Origin: Ardenticatenaceae bacterium
Lineage (GTDB): Bacteria > Chloroflexota > Anaerolineae > Promineifilales > Promineifilaceae
Direction: 5' to 3'
Length of the DNA: 64,000 nt
Assembly (NCBI GenBank): GCA_020634375.1
Contig: JACKBX010000004.1
Span: 124,001-188,000, forward strand
Shown: in pieces, positions 15,478-24,413 of the stretch
Layout: every line of letters starts with the position of its first letter
Position numbering within the stretch: position 1 is the stretch's first letter
Program-made: the position numbers and the translations under genes
Notes under the pieces: model-generated
The model's database searches: none
Seen by the model: only the letters and a program-made list of their open reading frames with translations
Told to the model about the DNA's origin: nothing

Positions 15478-16022
15478 ACGAGTTGATGACTGCGCGATTG
15501 CACCTATACCCTTTATCAATGGGACAATTGCAATTAGCATTGGATGACCAAGATTTGTTGGCAGGGGCATTATCATTGCCAATTGTGGCGGATATGGCTT
15601 ATGATGCGGTATATCAGGCCATGCACGCAAAAGTGAAGAAAATGGCCCAAGCTCCTTTGGTAATGCATCGTTGGTACACATATTGGCTTATGATACTCCA
15701 GAGTAATCCGGTGGGAATTGGGCTGATTGGTTTTAAGGGTGCGCCTAATATGCACGGTGAAGTAGAGATTGGTTATGGCATTTCTCCAGAGTACGAGGGG
15801 CGAGGTTACACCACGGAAGCCGCGCAGGCATTGGTGGATTGGGGATTGGCGCAGTCGGAATGCCGCAGCGTGCGTGCTATCACCCTGAAAAGCAATATTG
15901 CATCCCACCGTGTGCTGGAGAAAACGGGATTGACAATAGACCAGGTGCGGGATGATGATCTAATCTGGCGGATATGGCGGGACACGGCCGTTTCCACTCC
16001 CGCCGCCGAAGGAACCCTATGA
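15474..16022 (+). CDS. GNAT-family N-acetyltransferase (RimJ/RimL-like)
   Basis: The 182-residue protein is a GCN5-type acetyltransferase using acetyl-CoA. The acetyl-CoA-binding region is seen in EIGYGISPEYEGRGYTTEA (about 101-119; R-G-x-[AT] motif) and the late ASHRVLEKTG block (about 147-156), both typical of the RimJ/RimL-like subgroup that acetylates protein N-termini or small amines. The start is taken as TTG at 15474, overlapping the channel stop, since GAAGGAG lies 8-12 bases upstream; ATG at 15486 is the alternative. It overlaps the next gene by ATGA. Confidence 0.82.
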   Translation: MNELMTARLHLYPLSMGQLQLALDDQDLLAGALSLPIVADMAYDAVYQAMHAKVKKMAQAPLVMHRWYTYWLMILQSNPVGIGLIGFKGAPNMHGEVEIGYGISPEYEGRGYTTEAAQALVDWGLAQSECRSVRAITLKSNIASHRVLEKTGLTIDQVRDDDLIWRIWRDTAVSTPAAEGTL

Positions 16023-16705
16023 ACTTTAAGCGCACAACCCTCGATAACTGCGCAGATGAAGCAACGGGGCTGGTCGTCGTCATAGACGTGCTGCGTGCCT
16101 TTACCACTGCGGCTTTTGCCCTGGCGGGCGGTGCAGAGAGATTGTTGCTCGTCAGTGAAGTGGATGAAGCGCTGGCCTTGCGGCAGCGCTTTCCCAATGC
16201 GCTGGTGATGGGGGAAGTACGCGGCATCAAACCCGACAGCTTTGATTTTGGCAATTCTCCTGCTGAAATAGCCCTGGCAGATGTGGCTGGACGGCCGTTC
16301 ATCCAACGAACCAGCGCAGGCACACTCGGCGTCGTGCGCAGCCAAAAAGCAGACATCCTGCTCACCGCCAGCTTCCCCGTTGCCGAAGCAACCGTGCAGG
16401 CCATCCAACGTTGGCGCCCGCACACCGTCTCCTTTGTCATCACCGGCATCTTCCCCGGCCGTGCTGGGGCAGAAGATATTGCCCTGGCCGATTATTTGGA
16501 GCTGCGTTTGCGTGGCGAACGGCCGTCGCCCGCCCCATTTTTGCAACGCGTACACGAGTCGGACAGTGGACGTATCTTTGCTAATCCGGCCCGTCCCGAC
16601 CACCCCGTTATTGATTTAGACTACGCCACCGCTCTTGACCGCTTCGATTTTGCCCTGCGCGTCACCCGCGAAAATGGCTTGCACATTTTGCAGAAACATA
16701 TCTAA
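16019..16705 (+). CDS. 2-phosphosulfolactate phosphatase-like protein (ComB family)
   Basis: This 228-residue protein resembles ComB, the Mg2+-dependent acid phosphatase of sulfolactate/coenzyme M biosynthesis. Many bacteria keep ComB homologues without making coenzyme M, so the substrate here is uncertain. Conserved features are VVVIDVLRAFTT (about 18-29), MGEVRGIKPDSFDFGNSP (about 63-80) and RTSAGTLGV (about 95-103). The ATG at 16019 overlaps the preceding stop (ATGA); reading from 15974 would add an implausible Arg-rich leader. It is translationally coupled to the GNAT gene and is followed closely by a penicillin-acylase-type gene. Confidence 0.85.
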   Translation: MNFKRTTLDNCADEATGLVVVIDVLRAFTTAAFALAGGAERLLLVSEVDEALALRQRFPNALVMGEVRGIKPDSFDFGNSPAEIALADVAGRPFIQRTSAGTLGVVRSQKADILLTASFPVAEATVQAIQRWRPHTVSFVITGIFPGRAGAEDIALADYLELRLRGERPSPAPFLQRVHESDSGRIFANPARPDHPVIDLDYATALDRFDFALRVTRENGLHILQKHI

Positions 16706-16718
16706 AAGGAGAAGGATT

Positions 16719-18884
16719 ATGTTGATTCCAGGTGTTCATGGTGAGATTCACATTACACGCATGGCGCATGGCTTCCCGCGCATTCAGGCGCACAGCCAAC
16801 GCGACCAATGTTATGGTCTGGGTTACGCACACGGTATGGATCGGCAAATGCACATGTGGTTGCTCAAACTCATCGGGCGCGGGCAGGCATCAGAGAAATT
16901 GATGGGCAGCGATGACCTCATCGTTGTGGATCGCTACATGCGCTGGATTGGGGTGGCAGCGGAGGCGGAAGTTGAGGTGGCGCAATTATCTCCCCAATCG
17001 CAGGCTATTTTGGACGCCTATTGCCAGGGGGTGAATACGGCCGTTCAAGCAAGCAAAACCCCCTGGGAATTCCGCATGGTTGGCTACAAACCAGACGCCT
17101 GGACACCCGCCGATGTGCTGCTGCTGGCAAAACTCATTGGCTTTGTGGGGCTGACGCAATCGCAGGGCGAGATGGAAAAGTTCATCATTGAATTGCTGCG
17201 GAAAGGTGTCGATGTGCCCCGCGTGAAGGAGTTATTCCCGACCATTACCGAAGAAATTGACGATGAGTATATTAATTTGCTGCGACAAGTTAAGCTGGAC
17301 AGCCCCATGATTCCCGACAGCGTGCAGTGGCATCATTTGCTGCCCAGTTTTCATGCCAGCAACAATTGGGCTGTCAGCCCGGCACGCTCCGCTTCTGGCA
17401 AGGCGATTTTGTGCGGCGACCCACACCTGGCGCTGCAATTACCCTCCATCTGGTATGAAACGCTGTTGCAAATAGGCGATGAGTACACGATGGGCGCGAC
17501 ATTGCCCGGCGTGCCGGTGATGGTATTGGGGCGCACACGCCATCTGGCATGGTCGGTAACATATGGCACGATGGACTCAATAGATTATTTTATCGAAGAG
17601 GTGAAGGACTGCCGTTACCGTCGTGGCGATGATTGGCTGCCCCTCAAAGTACGCGAAGAGACCATTACCCCAAAGAAAAAAGCGCCCATTACTCTGCGCG
17701 TGTACGAGACCGAACACGGCTTACTGGAAGGCGATCCGGCAGAAACAGGCGATGGATATTATTTATCCTTTGCCTGGTCGGCCAAGCAAAAGGGCGGCAC
17801 AGCCGCCGAATCAATGGACGGCTTTGCACGCTTAAAAGAAGCGCAAACGACGACGCAGGCATTAGCCTGTTTTGCCGACCTGACCTTTGCCGCCTTCAAT
17901 TGGGTGATGGCTGATGACCAGGGCGATATTGGCTATCAATTGAGTGGGCTATATCCCATCAAAGCGGCAGGCACATCTGGGCTGCTGCCCTACAAGGGCT
18001 GGGATACAGTCCACGATTGGCAGGGTTATGCCGACCCGCACGATTACCCGCACGCGCTAAATCCGGCGAATGGTTTGCTGGTGACGGCAAACCAGGATTT
18101 GAATGAGTTGGGGACAGTCCGGCCAATGACGCTGCCCATGTCTGATTACCGCTCTGATCGCATTCGTCAACTGTTGTTGGAGAAGGAAAAGCTGACGCCC
18201 GCCGACATGCGCCGCATCCATTATGATCGCTATTCGCTGCAAGCGGAATTATTCATGCCCCTGATTCGCCCCCTACTGCCAGACACGGAAAACGGGAAAC
18301 GCTTGCAAAACTGGGATTTACGTTATGACGCCGAGTCGTTGGGAGCCACTCTCTTTGAGCGCGTATACAGAGCAATCGTACAGATAGTCTTTGGCGAGCA
18401 GGGCATAGGTGCGGAGGTGATGGCACACATCATGACAAAAACGGGTTTATTTGCCATGCTGCACGGCAATTTTGACGAAGTACTGCGGCAAGAGACGAGC
18501 GCCTGGTTTGGCGAGCAAGGGCGGGAAGCGCTGCTGCGGCAGGCTGTTGAGCGGGGGTTGGCGGAAACGGCCGTTCCCCACGCCCAAACTCGCCGCACCA
18601 CCATCTATAACTTCTTCTTTGGTGGGCAGCTACCGCGCTGGATGGGCTTTGATTATGAGCTGGCACATATTGGCAGCCGCGCCACCGTGCCACAAAGCCA
18701 AATTTTCGAGGCCGCCGGACGGCCCACCAGCTTTGCCCCTTCTGTGCGCATCATTTGCGATTTGGCAACGGACGAGATGCACACCAATTTGCCCGGTGGC
18801 GCATCTGACCGCCGTTTTTCCAAATACTACACCTCCGGCCTGAAGGAATGGGAAACGGGCGTGTATGACATATGGCAACCTTAA
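16719..18884 (+). CDS. Penicillin acylase-family Ntn hydrolase
   Basis: The 721-residue precursor belongs to the penicillin amidase family (S45), which cleaves itself into alpha and beta chains and hydrolyses amides such as beta-lactam side chains or acyl-homoserine lactones. The predicted N-terminal nucleophile of the beta chain is S214 in ASNNWAVSP, followed by GDPHL (about 232-236). The alpha part contains the family's GYAHGMDRQ block (about 36-44). There is no signal peptide, unlike most characterised members, so it may be cytoplasmic. AAAAGGAGAAGG precedes ATG 16719, excluding the upstream in-frame start at 16635. Confidence 0.88.
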   Translation: MLIPGVHGEIHITRMAHGFPRIQAHSQRDQCYGLGYAHGMDRQMHMWLLKLIGRGQASEKLMGSDDLIVVDRYMRWIGVAAEAEVEVAQLSPQSQAILDAYCQGVNTAVQASKTPWEFRMVGYKPDAWTPADVLLLAKLIGFVGLTQSQGEMEKFIIELLRKGVDVPRVKELFPTITEEIDDEYINLLRQVKLDSPMIPDSVQWHHLLPSFHASNNWAVSPARSASGKAILCGDPHLALQLPSIWYETLLQIGDEYTMGATLPGVPVMVLGRTRHLAWSVTYGTMDSIDYFIEEVKDCRYRRGDDWLPLKVREETITPKKKAPITLRVYETEHGLLEGDPAETGDGYYLSFAWSAKQKGGTAAESMDGFARLKEAQTTTQALACFADLTFAAFNWVMADDQGDIGYQLSGLYPIKAAGTSGLLPYKGWDTVHDWQGYADPHDYPHALNPANGLLVTANQDLNELGTVRPMTLPMSDYRSDRIRQLLLEKEKLTPADMRRIHYDRYSLQAELFMPLIRPLLPDTENGKRLQNWDLRYDAESLGATLFERVYRAIVQIVFGEQGIGAEVMAHIMTKTGLFAMLHGNFDEVLRQETSAWFGEQGREALLRQAVERGLAETAVPHAQTRRTTIYNFFFGGQLPRWMGFDYELAHIGSRATVPQSQIFEAAGRPTSFAPSVRIICDLATDEMHTNLPGGASDRRFSKYYTSGLKEWETGVYDIWQP

Positions 18885-18894
18885 AGGGGTTTGT

Positions 18895-19404
18895 ATGGAA
18901 CATCCAACAATTTTGAGTGCGGGGGAACGGCCGTTTGCCGCCTTCCCCGTTGCAGTTCAAGCAATTCTCGTCAATGAACAGGAGCAAATCTTGTTGTTGT
19001 CCAGTGCGCGGCGGGGCCGTGCCGGAATCTGGCAAATTATCAGCGGCGGATTAGAAGCGAGCGAAACGATATTAGCCGGAACGCTGCGCGAAGTAGCCGA
19101 GGAAGTGGGGGCGGATGTGCAAGTACGGCCGTTAGGCCTGGTACACGCGCAGTCTTTCCATTACGATACGGCCGTGCAGCACATGATTGGCACCTATTAC
19201 CTGATGGCCTATGAAGGGGGCGAGGTCATACCCGGCGATGACATGGTGGGCAGCGAGTGGCGCTGGTGGTCGCTGGACGAGCTGGTAGATGCCCCGCTGC
19301 ACGCATCCACGCATTTGTGGATGCTGCGTCGTGCAGTGCAGTTGTATCGGCTGTGGAAGGATGAGGGGGAACGGCCGTTGCAGCCGCCTCTCAGTAATCA
19401 GTGA
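18895..19404 (+). CDS. NUDIX hydrolase
   Basis: The 169-residue protein has a complete Nudix box, starting GGLEASE at about residue 49 and ending REVAEEVGA, matching GX5EX7REUXEEXGU. It cleaves a nucleoside diphosphate linked to another group, with Mg2+. The target (for example a damaged nucleotide, dihydroneopterin triphosphate or a sugar nucleotide) cannot be told. The start at 18895 follows AAAGGGG. It lies 10 bases after the acylase gene and is probably in the same operon. Confidence 0.9.
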   Translation: MEHPTILSAGERPFAAFPVAVQAILVNEQEQILLLSSARRGRAGIWQIISGGLEASETILAGTLREVAEEVGADVQVRPLGLVHAQSFHYDTAVQHMIGTYYLMAYEGGEVIPGDDMVGSEWRWWSLDELVDAPLHASTHLWMLRRAVQLYRLWKDEGERPLQPPLSNQ

Positions 19405-19463
19405 TCAGTATTCAGTAATCAGTCGGATACTGCCCACTGTATACTGCTTACTGATTACTATTC
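19391..19463. repeat. Heptamer repeat (CAGTAAT family), direct then inverted
   Basis: Units CAGTAAT, CAGTGAT, CAGTATT, CAGTAAT begin inside the last codons of the NUDIX gene, which end Leu-Ser-Asn-Gln. They are followed by the inverted TACTGCT/TACTGAT/TACT. Confidence 0.8.
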
Positions 19464-19475
19464 CTCGGAGGAAAC

Positions 19476-20375
19476 ATGAGTCATAGTAATGAAGTGGAAT
19501 TGGTTGCCAATGGCGGTTGGGACGAGCGTATTTTGGTTTGCCGCAACGCGCCGCTGGTGACCACGTTCATCGTCATCACGACACGGTACGTGGTGGTGGT
19601 GGATACGATGATTAACGAGGTCACGGCGGGGAAACTGTTAGATGTGGCACGGCCGTATCTCACTGACGGCCGTTCTCTCCTCATCATCAACACCCACGCC
19701 GACTACGACCACAGTTGGGGCAACCAGCTTTTCGCAGCGATGGGCGTACCCATCATTGGCCGCCGGGCCAGCGTGCCCATTTTCAGCGAACCGGATACCC
19801 TAACCTTTTTGCAGCGCGTGCAAACCGATGAACCGGGCATTTTTGGCAACGTCATACCCACCCCGCCCACCATTCTTTTTGACGACAAGCTGACCATTGA
19901 CGGCGGCGATCTGACATTGGAACTCTTTGCCACGCCCGGCCACACCGTTGACCATACCGCGCTCTACATCCCCGAAATCAACACCCTGTTGGCCGCCGAT
20001 GCCGCCGAAGCGCCCTACCCGGTGGCACGAACCACAGCGGGCTTGCCTGTAATGCGTCAATCGCTGGCAAAACTAGCTGCAATACATGCTGAAACTGCCC
20101 TTTACTGCCACGCCCCCACCGACATAGGGCCGCAGCTTTTACACGATAACATCACCTACTTTGACAAACTGGAAGCGGCCTGCCGCGCCGCTTTAGCTCG
20201 TGGCGTGCCTGCTAACCCCGCAGAAGATGCAGACGTAATTGAGCTGGTTGGTTTGCCCTACGCGCAGGCCGTACCGCAAATTGCCAGGTGGCAAAACATC
20301 CATGAATACTACCGTACACGCGGCCACGCGGCGCAGTTGCGCATGATGTTGGAATCTGTAAGCCGTGAATCGTAA
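19476..20375 (+). CDS. Metallo-beta-lactamase-fold hydrolase (first copy)
   Basis: The 299-residue protein has the MBL metal-binding signature NTHADYDHSWGN (about 72-83), with further ligands in GHTVDHT (about 156-162) and DAAEAPYP (about 176-183). MBL-fold proteins hydrolyse thioesters, lactones, phosphodiesters and related bonds with a dinuclear metal centre. The substrate is not readable. It has a good CGGAGG ribosome-binding site. It forms a run of small-hydrolase genes with the cyclase-family gene and the second MBL gene downstream. Confidence 0.87.
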   Translation: MSHSNEVELVANGGWDERILVCRNAPLVTTFIVITTRYVVVVDTMINEVTAGKLLDVARPYLTDGRSLLIINTHADYDHSWGNQLFAAMGVPIIGRRASVPIFSEPDTLTFLQRVQTDEPGIFGNVIPTPPTILFDDKLTIDGGDLTLELFATPGHTVDHTALYIPEINTLLAADAAEAPYPVARTTAGLPVMRQSLAKLAAIHAETALYCHAPTDIGPQLLHDNITYFDKLEAACRAALARGVPANPAEDADVIELVGLPYAQAVPQIARWQNIHEYYRTRGHAAQLRMMLESVSRES

Positions 20376-20402
20376 GCCGCTATCAGCTTATGGTTCATGG
20401 AG
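20358..20402. repeat. Heptamer repeat (GTAAGCC/GTGAATC) at the gene boundary
   Basis: Units GTAAGCC, GTGAATC, GTAAGCC, GCTATCA, GCTTATG run from the end of the MBL gene to just before the GGAGG of the next gene. Confidence 0.6.
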
Positions 20403-20411
20403 GATAAACAA

Positions 20412-21077
20412 ATGACCCATACAAAACTGGTAGACCTCAGCCACACGGTTGAACATGGCATGATTACCTACAAGGGGTTGCCCGCACCGCTGATTTGCGA
20501 CTTTCTCAGCCGCGAGGCGTCGCGGCAGCATTATGCGCCGGGTACGGAGTTTCACATAGGTAAAATTGAACTGGTGGCGAACACGGGCACGTATCTGGAT
20601 TCGCCGTTTCACCGTTTTGCCGAGGGCAAGGATTTGGCGGAACTGCCACTGGAATCGCTGGCAAACCTGGATGGGATGGTGTTTCGCTGGGATTGGCGCA
20701 ACGGCCGTGCCGTTGACCCAGCCATCTTTCACCATGTAGATTTAGCGGGAAAGGCTGTGTTGGTGCATACCGGTTGGGCGCAGCATTGGCGCACAGACCA
20801 GTATTTTGAGGGACACGCGTATTTATTGGCGGAAACGGCCGTCTACCTGCGCGACGCTGGCGTCAAACTGGTGGGCATTGACTCCTACAACATTGACGAT
20901 ACCGACGACGGAACGCGCCCCGTACACACCACCTTGCTCGGCAGTGATATCCCCATCGTCGAACACATGACCAATCTGGACAAACTACCCGACCGCGATT
21001 TTCGCTTCTTCGCCGTGCCGGTGAAAGTAAAAGATTTTGGCACATTTCCAGTGCGTGCGTTGGGCCTTATTCGCTAA
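20412..21077 (+). CDS. Cyclase-family metal hydrolase (kynurenine formamidase-like)
   Basis: The 221-residue protein belongs to the putative cyclase family (PF04199), which includes arylformamidase KynB and isatin hydrolase. The usual metal motif HxGTHxDxPxH appears here as NTGTYLDSPFH (about 58-68): the first His and the His after GT are replaced by Asn and Tyr, while the Asp, Pro and final His remain. Metal coordination is therefore altered or this is a distinct subgroup. GIDSYNIDD (about 156-164) is a second conserved patch. ATG 20412 is eight bases after GGAGG; the ATG at 20397 overlaps that site and is rejected. Confidence 0.82.
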   Translation: MTHTKLVDLSHTVEHGMITYKGLPAPLICDFLSREASRQHYAPGTEFHIGKIELVANTGTYLDSPFHRFAEGKDLAELPLESLANLDGMVFRWDWRNGRAVDPAIFHHVDLAGKAVLVHTGWAQHWRTDQYFEGHAYLLAETAVYLRDAGVKLVGIDSYNIDDTDDGTRPVHTTLLGSDIPIVEHMTNLDKLPDRDFRFFAVPVKVKDFGTFPVRALGLIR

Positions 21078-21104
21078 AATACAGGTAACGTGGAGCAATT
21101 TAAT

Positions 21105-22073
21105 ATGACTCAACCCGTTCGCATCGAACTACCCACAGAATATGAAGCTGGCCCGGTCAATGCCTATTTGTTTATTGAGCCGGAACCGGTGCTGATCGAT
21201 ACCGGCGTGAAGTCGGAGGCAAGCTGGCAAGCACTGCTGGCTGCGCTGGCCGAGCATGGCCTGACGCCACGTGATTTGTCCCGCGTGGTACTGACGCATG
21301 GTCACGTAGACCATTTTGGACAGGCAAATCGGTTGTGGCAGGAGGGGGATGTAAGGTTGGAAACGGCCGTCATCGTCGCCGACCGCCTCACCAACTTCAG
21401 CGATTATTGGCAAAAACGCATTGCCTTTTATCGCAACATATTCCTGCCGCAAACCGGGCTGCCGCCGCAAATGTACCAGTTCATCCTCACCTATTTTGAG
21501 ATGGTTGCTGCCAATTACGAGGATGTGCCCGCGCAGGCGCTGCACACGTATGCCAATGATGCCGTCATTCAATTGGGCGGGCTAGATTGGCAGGTGATGC
21601 ATACGCCCGGCCATTGCAGCCACCAGACTATCTTTTACCAGCCAGACACGCGTCAATTACTTTCGTCTGACATGCTGCTGAAACGCACGCCGACACCGGT
21701 GGTAGAACTGCCCGCAGACGGCCGTACCCGTCAACCCTCCCTGCCTACTTTCATGCGCTCACTGGATGTGGTGGAAGCATTGGAAGTAGACGTGGTTTAC
21801 CCTGGTCATGGCGAGATTTTTCATGATCACCGCACTCTGATACAGCAGCAGCGCACCCGCATTTTACGACGCACAGAGGAGACATATGTTTGTATTCAGG
21901 GTGGCTGCCACACTGCGGCAGAAATCACCACCCACCTCTACGCCGACCGCCCCCTGGCCATCCAGTTTGCCGGGCTGTGGATGGCGTTGGGGTATATTGA
22001 TTTGTTGTTGGCAAACGGCCGTATCACCGCCCACGAAGAAAACGGCATCATTCTATATGAGACGCATCAGTGA
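21105..22073 (+). CDS. Metallo-beta-lactamase-fold hydrolase (second copy)
   Basis: The 322-residue protein carries VLTHGHVDHFGQ (about 60-71), the HxHxDH zinc-binding motif, and later ligands in HTPGHCSHQT (about 165-174), SSD (about 187-189) and YPGHGE (about 229-234). A C-terminal helical extension (about 245-300) is like that of the LACTB2/glyoxalase II-related group with a winged-helix tail. It may act on thioesters or RNA; the family is broad. The start is at 21105, 10 bases after TGGAG. It follows the cyclase-family gene by 27 bases and is likely co-transcribed. Confidence 0.87.
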   Translation: MTQPVRIELPTEYEAGPVNAYLFIEPEPVLIDTGVKSEASWQALLAALAEHGLTPRDLSRVVLTHGHVDHFGQANRLWQEGDVRLETAVIVADRLTNFSDYWQKRIAFYRNIFLPQTGLPPQMYQFILTYFEMVAANYEDVPAQALHTYANDAVIQLGGLDWQVMHTPGHCSHQTIFYQPDTRQLLSSDMLLKRTPTPVVELPADGRTRQPSLPTFMRSLDVVEALEVDVVYPGHGEIFHDHRTLIQQQRTRILRRTEETYVCIQGGCHTAAEITTHLYADRPLAIQFAGLWMALGYIDLLLANGRITAHEENGIILYETHQ

Positions 22074-22148
22074 TCAGTATTCAGTTGGTCAGTATTCAGT
22101 CACTTGCTCTACTGATTACTGACCACTGACCTACTGATTACTAATTCC
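22064..22148. repeat. Heptamer repeat (CAGTGAT/CAGTATT family), direct then inverted
   Basis: Direct CAGT-type units (22068-22101) and inverted ACTGATT/ACTGACC-type units (22110-22143) fill the whole gap up to the CoA-transferase start, leaving no Shine-Dalgarno site for that gene. Confidence 0.8.
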
Positions 22149-22150
22149 CC

Positions 22151-23344
22151 ATGAACCAACCCCTCTCCTCCCTCAAAATCCTCGATTTCTCCACCCTCTT
22201 GCCCGGCCCCTTTGCCACGATGCTGCTGGCCGATTTGGGCGCTGATGTCCTGCGCGTAGAAGCGCCCGGCCGCCCGGATATGGTCCGCGCCATGCCCCCT
22301 TTTGACGGCGACACCTCTGCCTGGCACGCTGTACTGAATCGCAACAAACGCTCGCTGGCCCTGGATTTGAAGCAGCCCGGCGCAGCGGACGTGGTGAAGC
22401 GGCTGGTCGCTGCGGACGGTGGCGGCTACGACATTGTGCTGGAGCAGTTTCGCCCTGGGGTGATGGAACGATTGGGCATTGATTATGCCACGCTGCGTGC
22501 CGTCAACCCGCGCCTCATCGTTTGCGCCATCACCGGGTTTGGGCAGACTGGCCCGTACAAAGACCACGCCGGGCACGATAACAATATCATGGCTTTGTCG
22601 GGCATCATGAGTTATACCGGTCATCGCACCTGTGGGCCGGTGGCGTTGGGCGTGCAGGTGGCGGATATGGGCGGCGGGTCGTTTGGCGCGATTATGGGTA
22701 TTCTGACGGCCGTTATTCACCGCGCCAACACAGGCGAAGGGCAAGTGGTAGACGTGAGCATGTTGGACATGGCCCTGGTGTGGCAGGCACACCTTGCCAG
22801 CCAGCATCTGGTGGGTGGCGAAACGCCGCAGCGGGAGGGGATGCCGCTGAATGGAGGCGGGGTGTATGATTATTATGAAACGCGGGACGGCCGTTTCCTT
22901 TCCGTTGGCAGTCTGGAACCCAAATTCTGGCAGGGCTTTTGTGCCGCCATTGGTCGCCCTGACCTGGTTGGCCCTGGCTTGCAGCCCGATTGGGCCATCC
23001 AGCAGCAGGTGAAGGGGGAAGTGCGGGCGGTGATGAAGCAGAAGACGTTGAGAGAGTGGACGGCCGTTTTCGACCCGCTCGATGTCTGCGTGGAACCGGT
23101 ACTGACCGTGCCCGAAGCCTTGCAGCATCCTCAAGTGCAGGCGCGGAACATGGTAGCAAATGTTCCCAAGCCTGATGGCTCCACCCAACCGCAAATTGCC
23201 AACCCCTTCAAATTCTCCAATGCCCAGCCCCAATACCACCACATCGGCGCTCCTCTTGGCGCACACACCAGCGAGATTCTGATTGAAATCGGTTACAATC
23301 AAAACGACGTTCAAAGAATGCAGGATAACAGGATATTTGGTTAA
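22151..23344 (+). CDS. CaiB/BaiF family (class III) CoA-transferase
   Basis: The 397-residue protein moves CoA between carboxylic acids, or epimerises 2-methylacyl-CoAs in the racemase branch. Family marks are ILDFSTLLPGPFATMLLADLG at the start (residues about 10-30), R-V-E-x-P-G (35-40), NRNKRSLALDLK (about 63-74), and the probable catalytic aspartate D172 in QVADMGGGSF. The G-E-G-Q-x-V-D-V-S block ends at about 203. The substrate is unknown. There is no ribosome-binding site; heptamer repeats run to three bases before the ATG. It may supply acyl-CoAs to the acyl-CoA dehydrogenase and hydratase genes downstream. Confidence 0.9.
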   Translation: MNQPLSSLKILDFSTLLPGPFATMLLADLGADVLRVEAPGRPDMVRAMPPFDGDTSAWHAVLNRNKRSLALDLKQPGAADVVKRLVAADGGGYDIVLEQFRPGVMERLGIDYATLRAVNPRLIVCAITGFGQTGPYKDHAGHDNNIMALSGIMSYTGHRTCGPVALGVQVADMGGGSFGAIMGILTAVIHRANTGEGQVVDVSMLDMALVWQAHLASQHLVGGETPQREGMPLNGGGVYDYYETRDGRFLSVGSLEPKFWQGFCAAIGRPDLVGPGLQPDWAIQQQVKGEVRAVMKQKTLREWTAVFDPLDVCVEPVLTVPEALQHPQVQARNMVANVPKPDGSTQPQIANPFKFSNAQPQYHHIGAPLGAHTSEILIEIGYNQNDVQRMQDNRIFG

Positions 23345-23408
23345 ATCAAGCTACCTGATTAAGTGCAGAACTTTTTTATTCTTTACTTTACAATTGCAAC
23401 AACTAGCC

Positions 23409-24413
23409 ATGATTAGAGTAATTCAAATACTTGCCCTGCTCATTTTTTCATCAGTCGCATGTCAAGAAGCAGGTGAAGTTGATACATCATCATCTTCACC
23501 AAAAGCTATTCAACCAACGGTCACTGCCCGGCCAACAAGTTTCCCGTTTCCTTTGAATTTTTTTGTGCCTCAAATGCAAAAATCTGGCAATGTCATGGTT
23601 GAATTATTGCCTGCCGCTGACTATTCGGACGTATATTTGCTTATTACACGAGAGCAAGAACAATATCGCTTTTCGGTTTCTGCAATGCAAAACCGTTTAG
23701 ATGTTGACCCTCATGTCTGGTTTACATCGGTCAAAATCATGGCTCTGAGTGATTTGGATTTGGATGGAGAGCCTGAGATTGTGCTTGATATATCACCCCA
23801 AGCTAATAGACCCTACTCTTCGGTTATGTTAGTTTTCTGGGACGCCAAATCACAGGCGTATTATCTCAAGGATGTAGGAGGAGCAAGAGCGGGAAACGCG
23901 CCAAGAACTGTTGACATAGAGGGGGATAATAGATTGGAATTTGTGGCGGTCAACGTACTCTTCAATGCAGAGTTAGGTGGTGTCGTGCCTGATGAATCTT
24001 TTAGCCCACTGCAAATTCTCCGATTCGAAGAGGGACAAATTATTGATGTAACGCATGAATACCCAGAACTTGTGCAAGAAGATGCGAATCTCTGGTTGGC
24101 AGCTGTGCAGAATCGGACCATTGCCTTGAGCGATGATTACTTATCGGTGAGACCTGCAAGTCCCGAATTTTTAGTTACTTTAGACACCTACTATGACTTT
24201 TTATTTTTAGCAGCATATCTGGCAGACATGTATGTATTGGGGAAAGAGCAAGAGGGATGGAACATTGTGCAAGAAATGTGTCAAAGTGACCATTGCCAAC
24301 TACGTTTGTTTGAGTTTGGTACTCTTGAGAGAGCGTTAACTGTACAAGGTTATATCAAACAAGGACATGGAACATCGTTGCCAATGAAAATAAACGCGGA
24401 GATTGTCAAATGA
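23409..24413 (+). CDS. Putative lipoprotein of unknown function
   Basis: The 334-residue product starts with a lipoprotein signal: hydrophobic IQILALLIFSSVA then Cys19 as the lipidation site. A short Ser/Pro/Thr-rich linker follows, then a globular domain with an FG-GAP/EF-hand-like acidic turn DLDLDGEPEIVLD (about 116-128), reminiscent of beta-propeller calcium loops. A tail contains two Cys residues (CQSDHC, about 292-297) that could form a disulfide. I do not recognise a family. The start is set at 23409 because reading from 23283 adds a leader overlapping the CoA-transferase. It is AT-richer than its neighbours and lacks ACGGCCGT, hinting at recent transfer. It ends overlapping the next ATG. 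Confidence 0.65.
   Translation: MIRVIQILALLIFSSVACQEAGEVDTSSSSPKAIQPTVTARPTSFPFPLNFFVPQMQKSGNVMVELLPAADYSDVYLLITREQEQYRFSVSAMQNRLDVDPHVWFTSVKIMALSDLDLDGEPEIVLDISPQANRPYSSVMLVFWDAKSQAYYLKDVGGARAGNAPRTVDIEGDNRLEFVAVNVLFNAELGGVVPDESFSPLQILRFEEGQIIDVTHEYPELVQEDANLWLAAVQNRTIALSDDYLSVRPASPEFLVTLDTYYDFLFLAAYLADMYVLGKEQEGWNIVQEMCQSDHCQLRLFEFGTLERALTVQGYIKQGHGTSLPMKINAEIVK

Noticed and set aside
16635..16719. Upstream ATG start of the penicillin-acylase gene
   Set aside because: It lies within the ComB-like gene and adds a Cys/Arg-rich leader; ATG 16719 has a strong ribosome-binding site.
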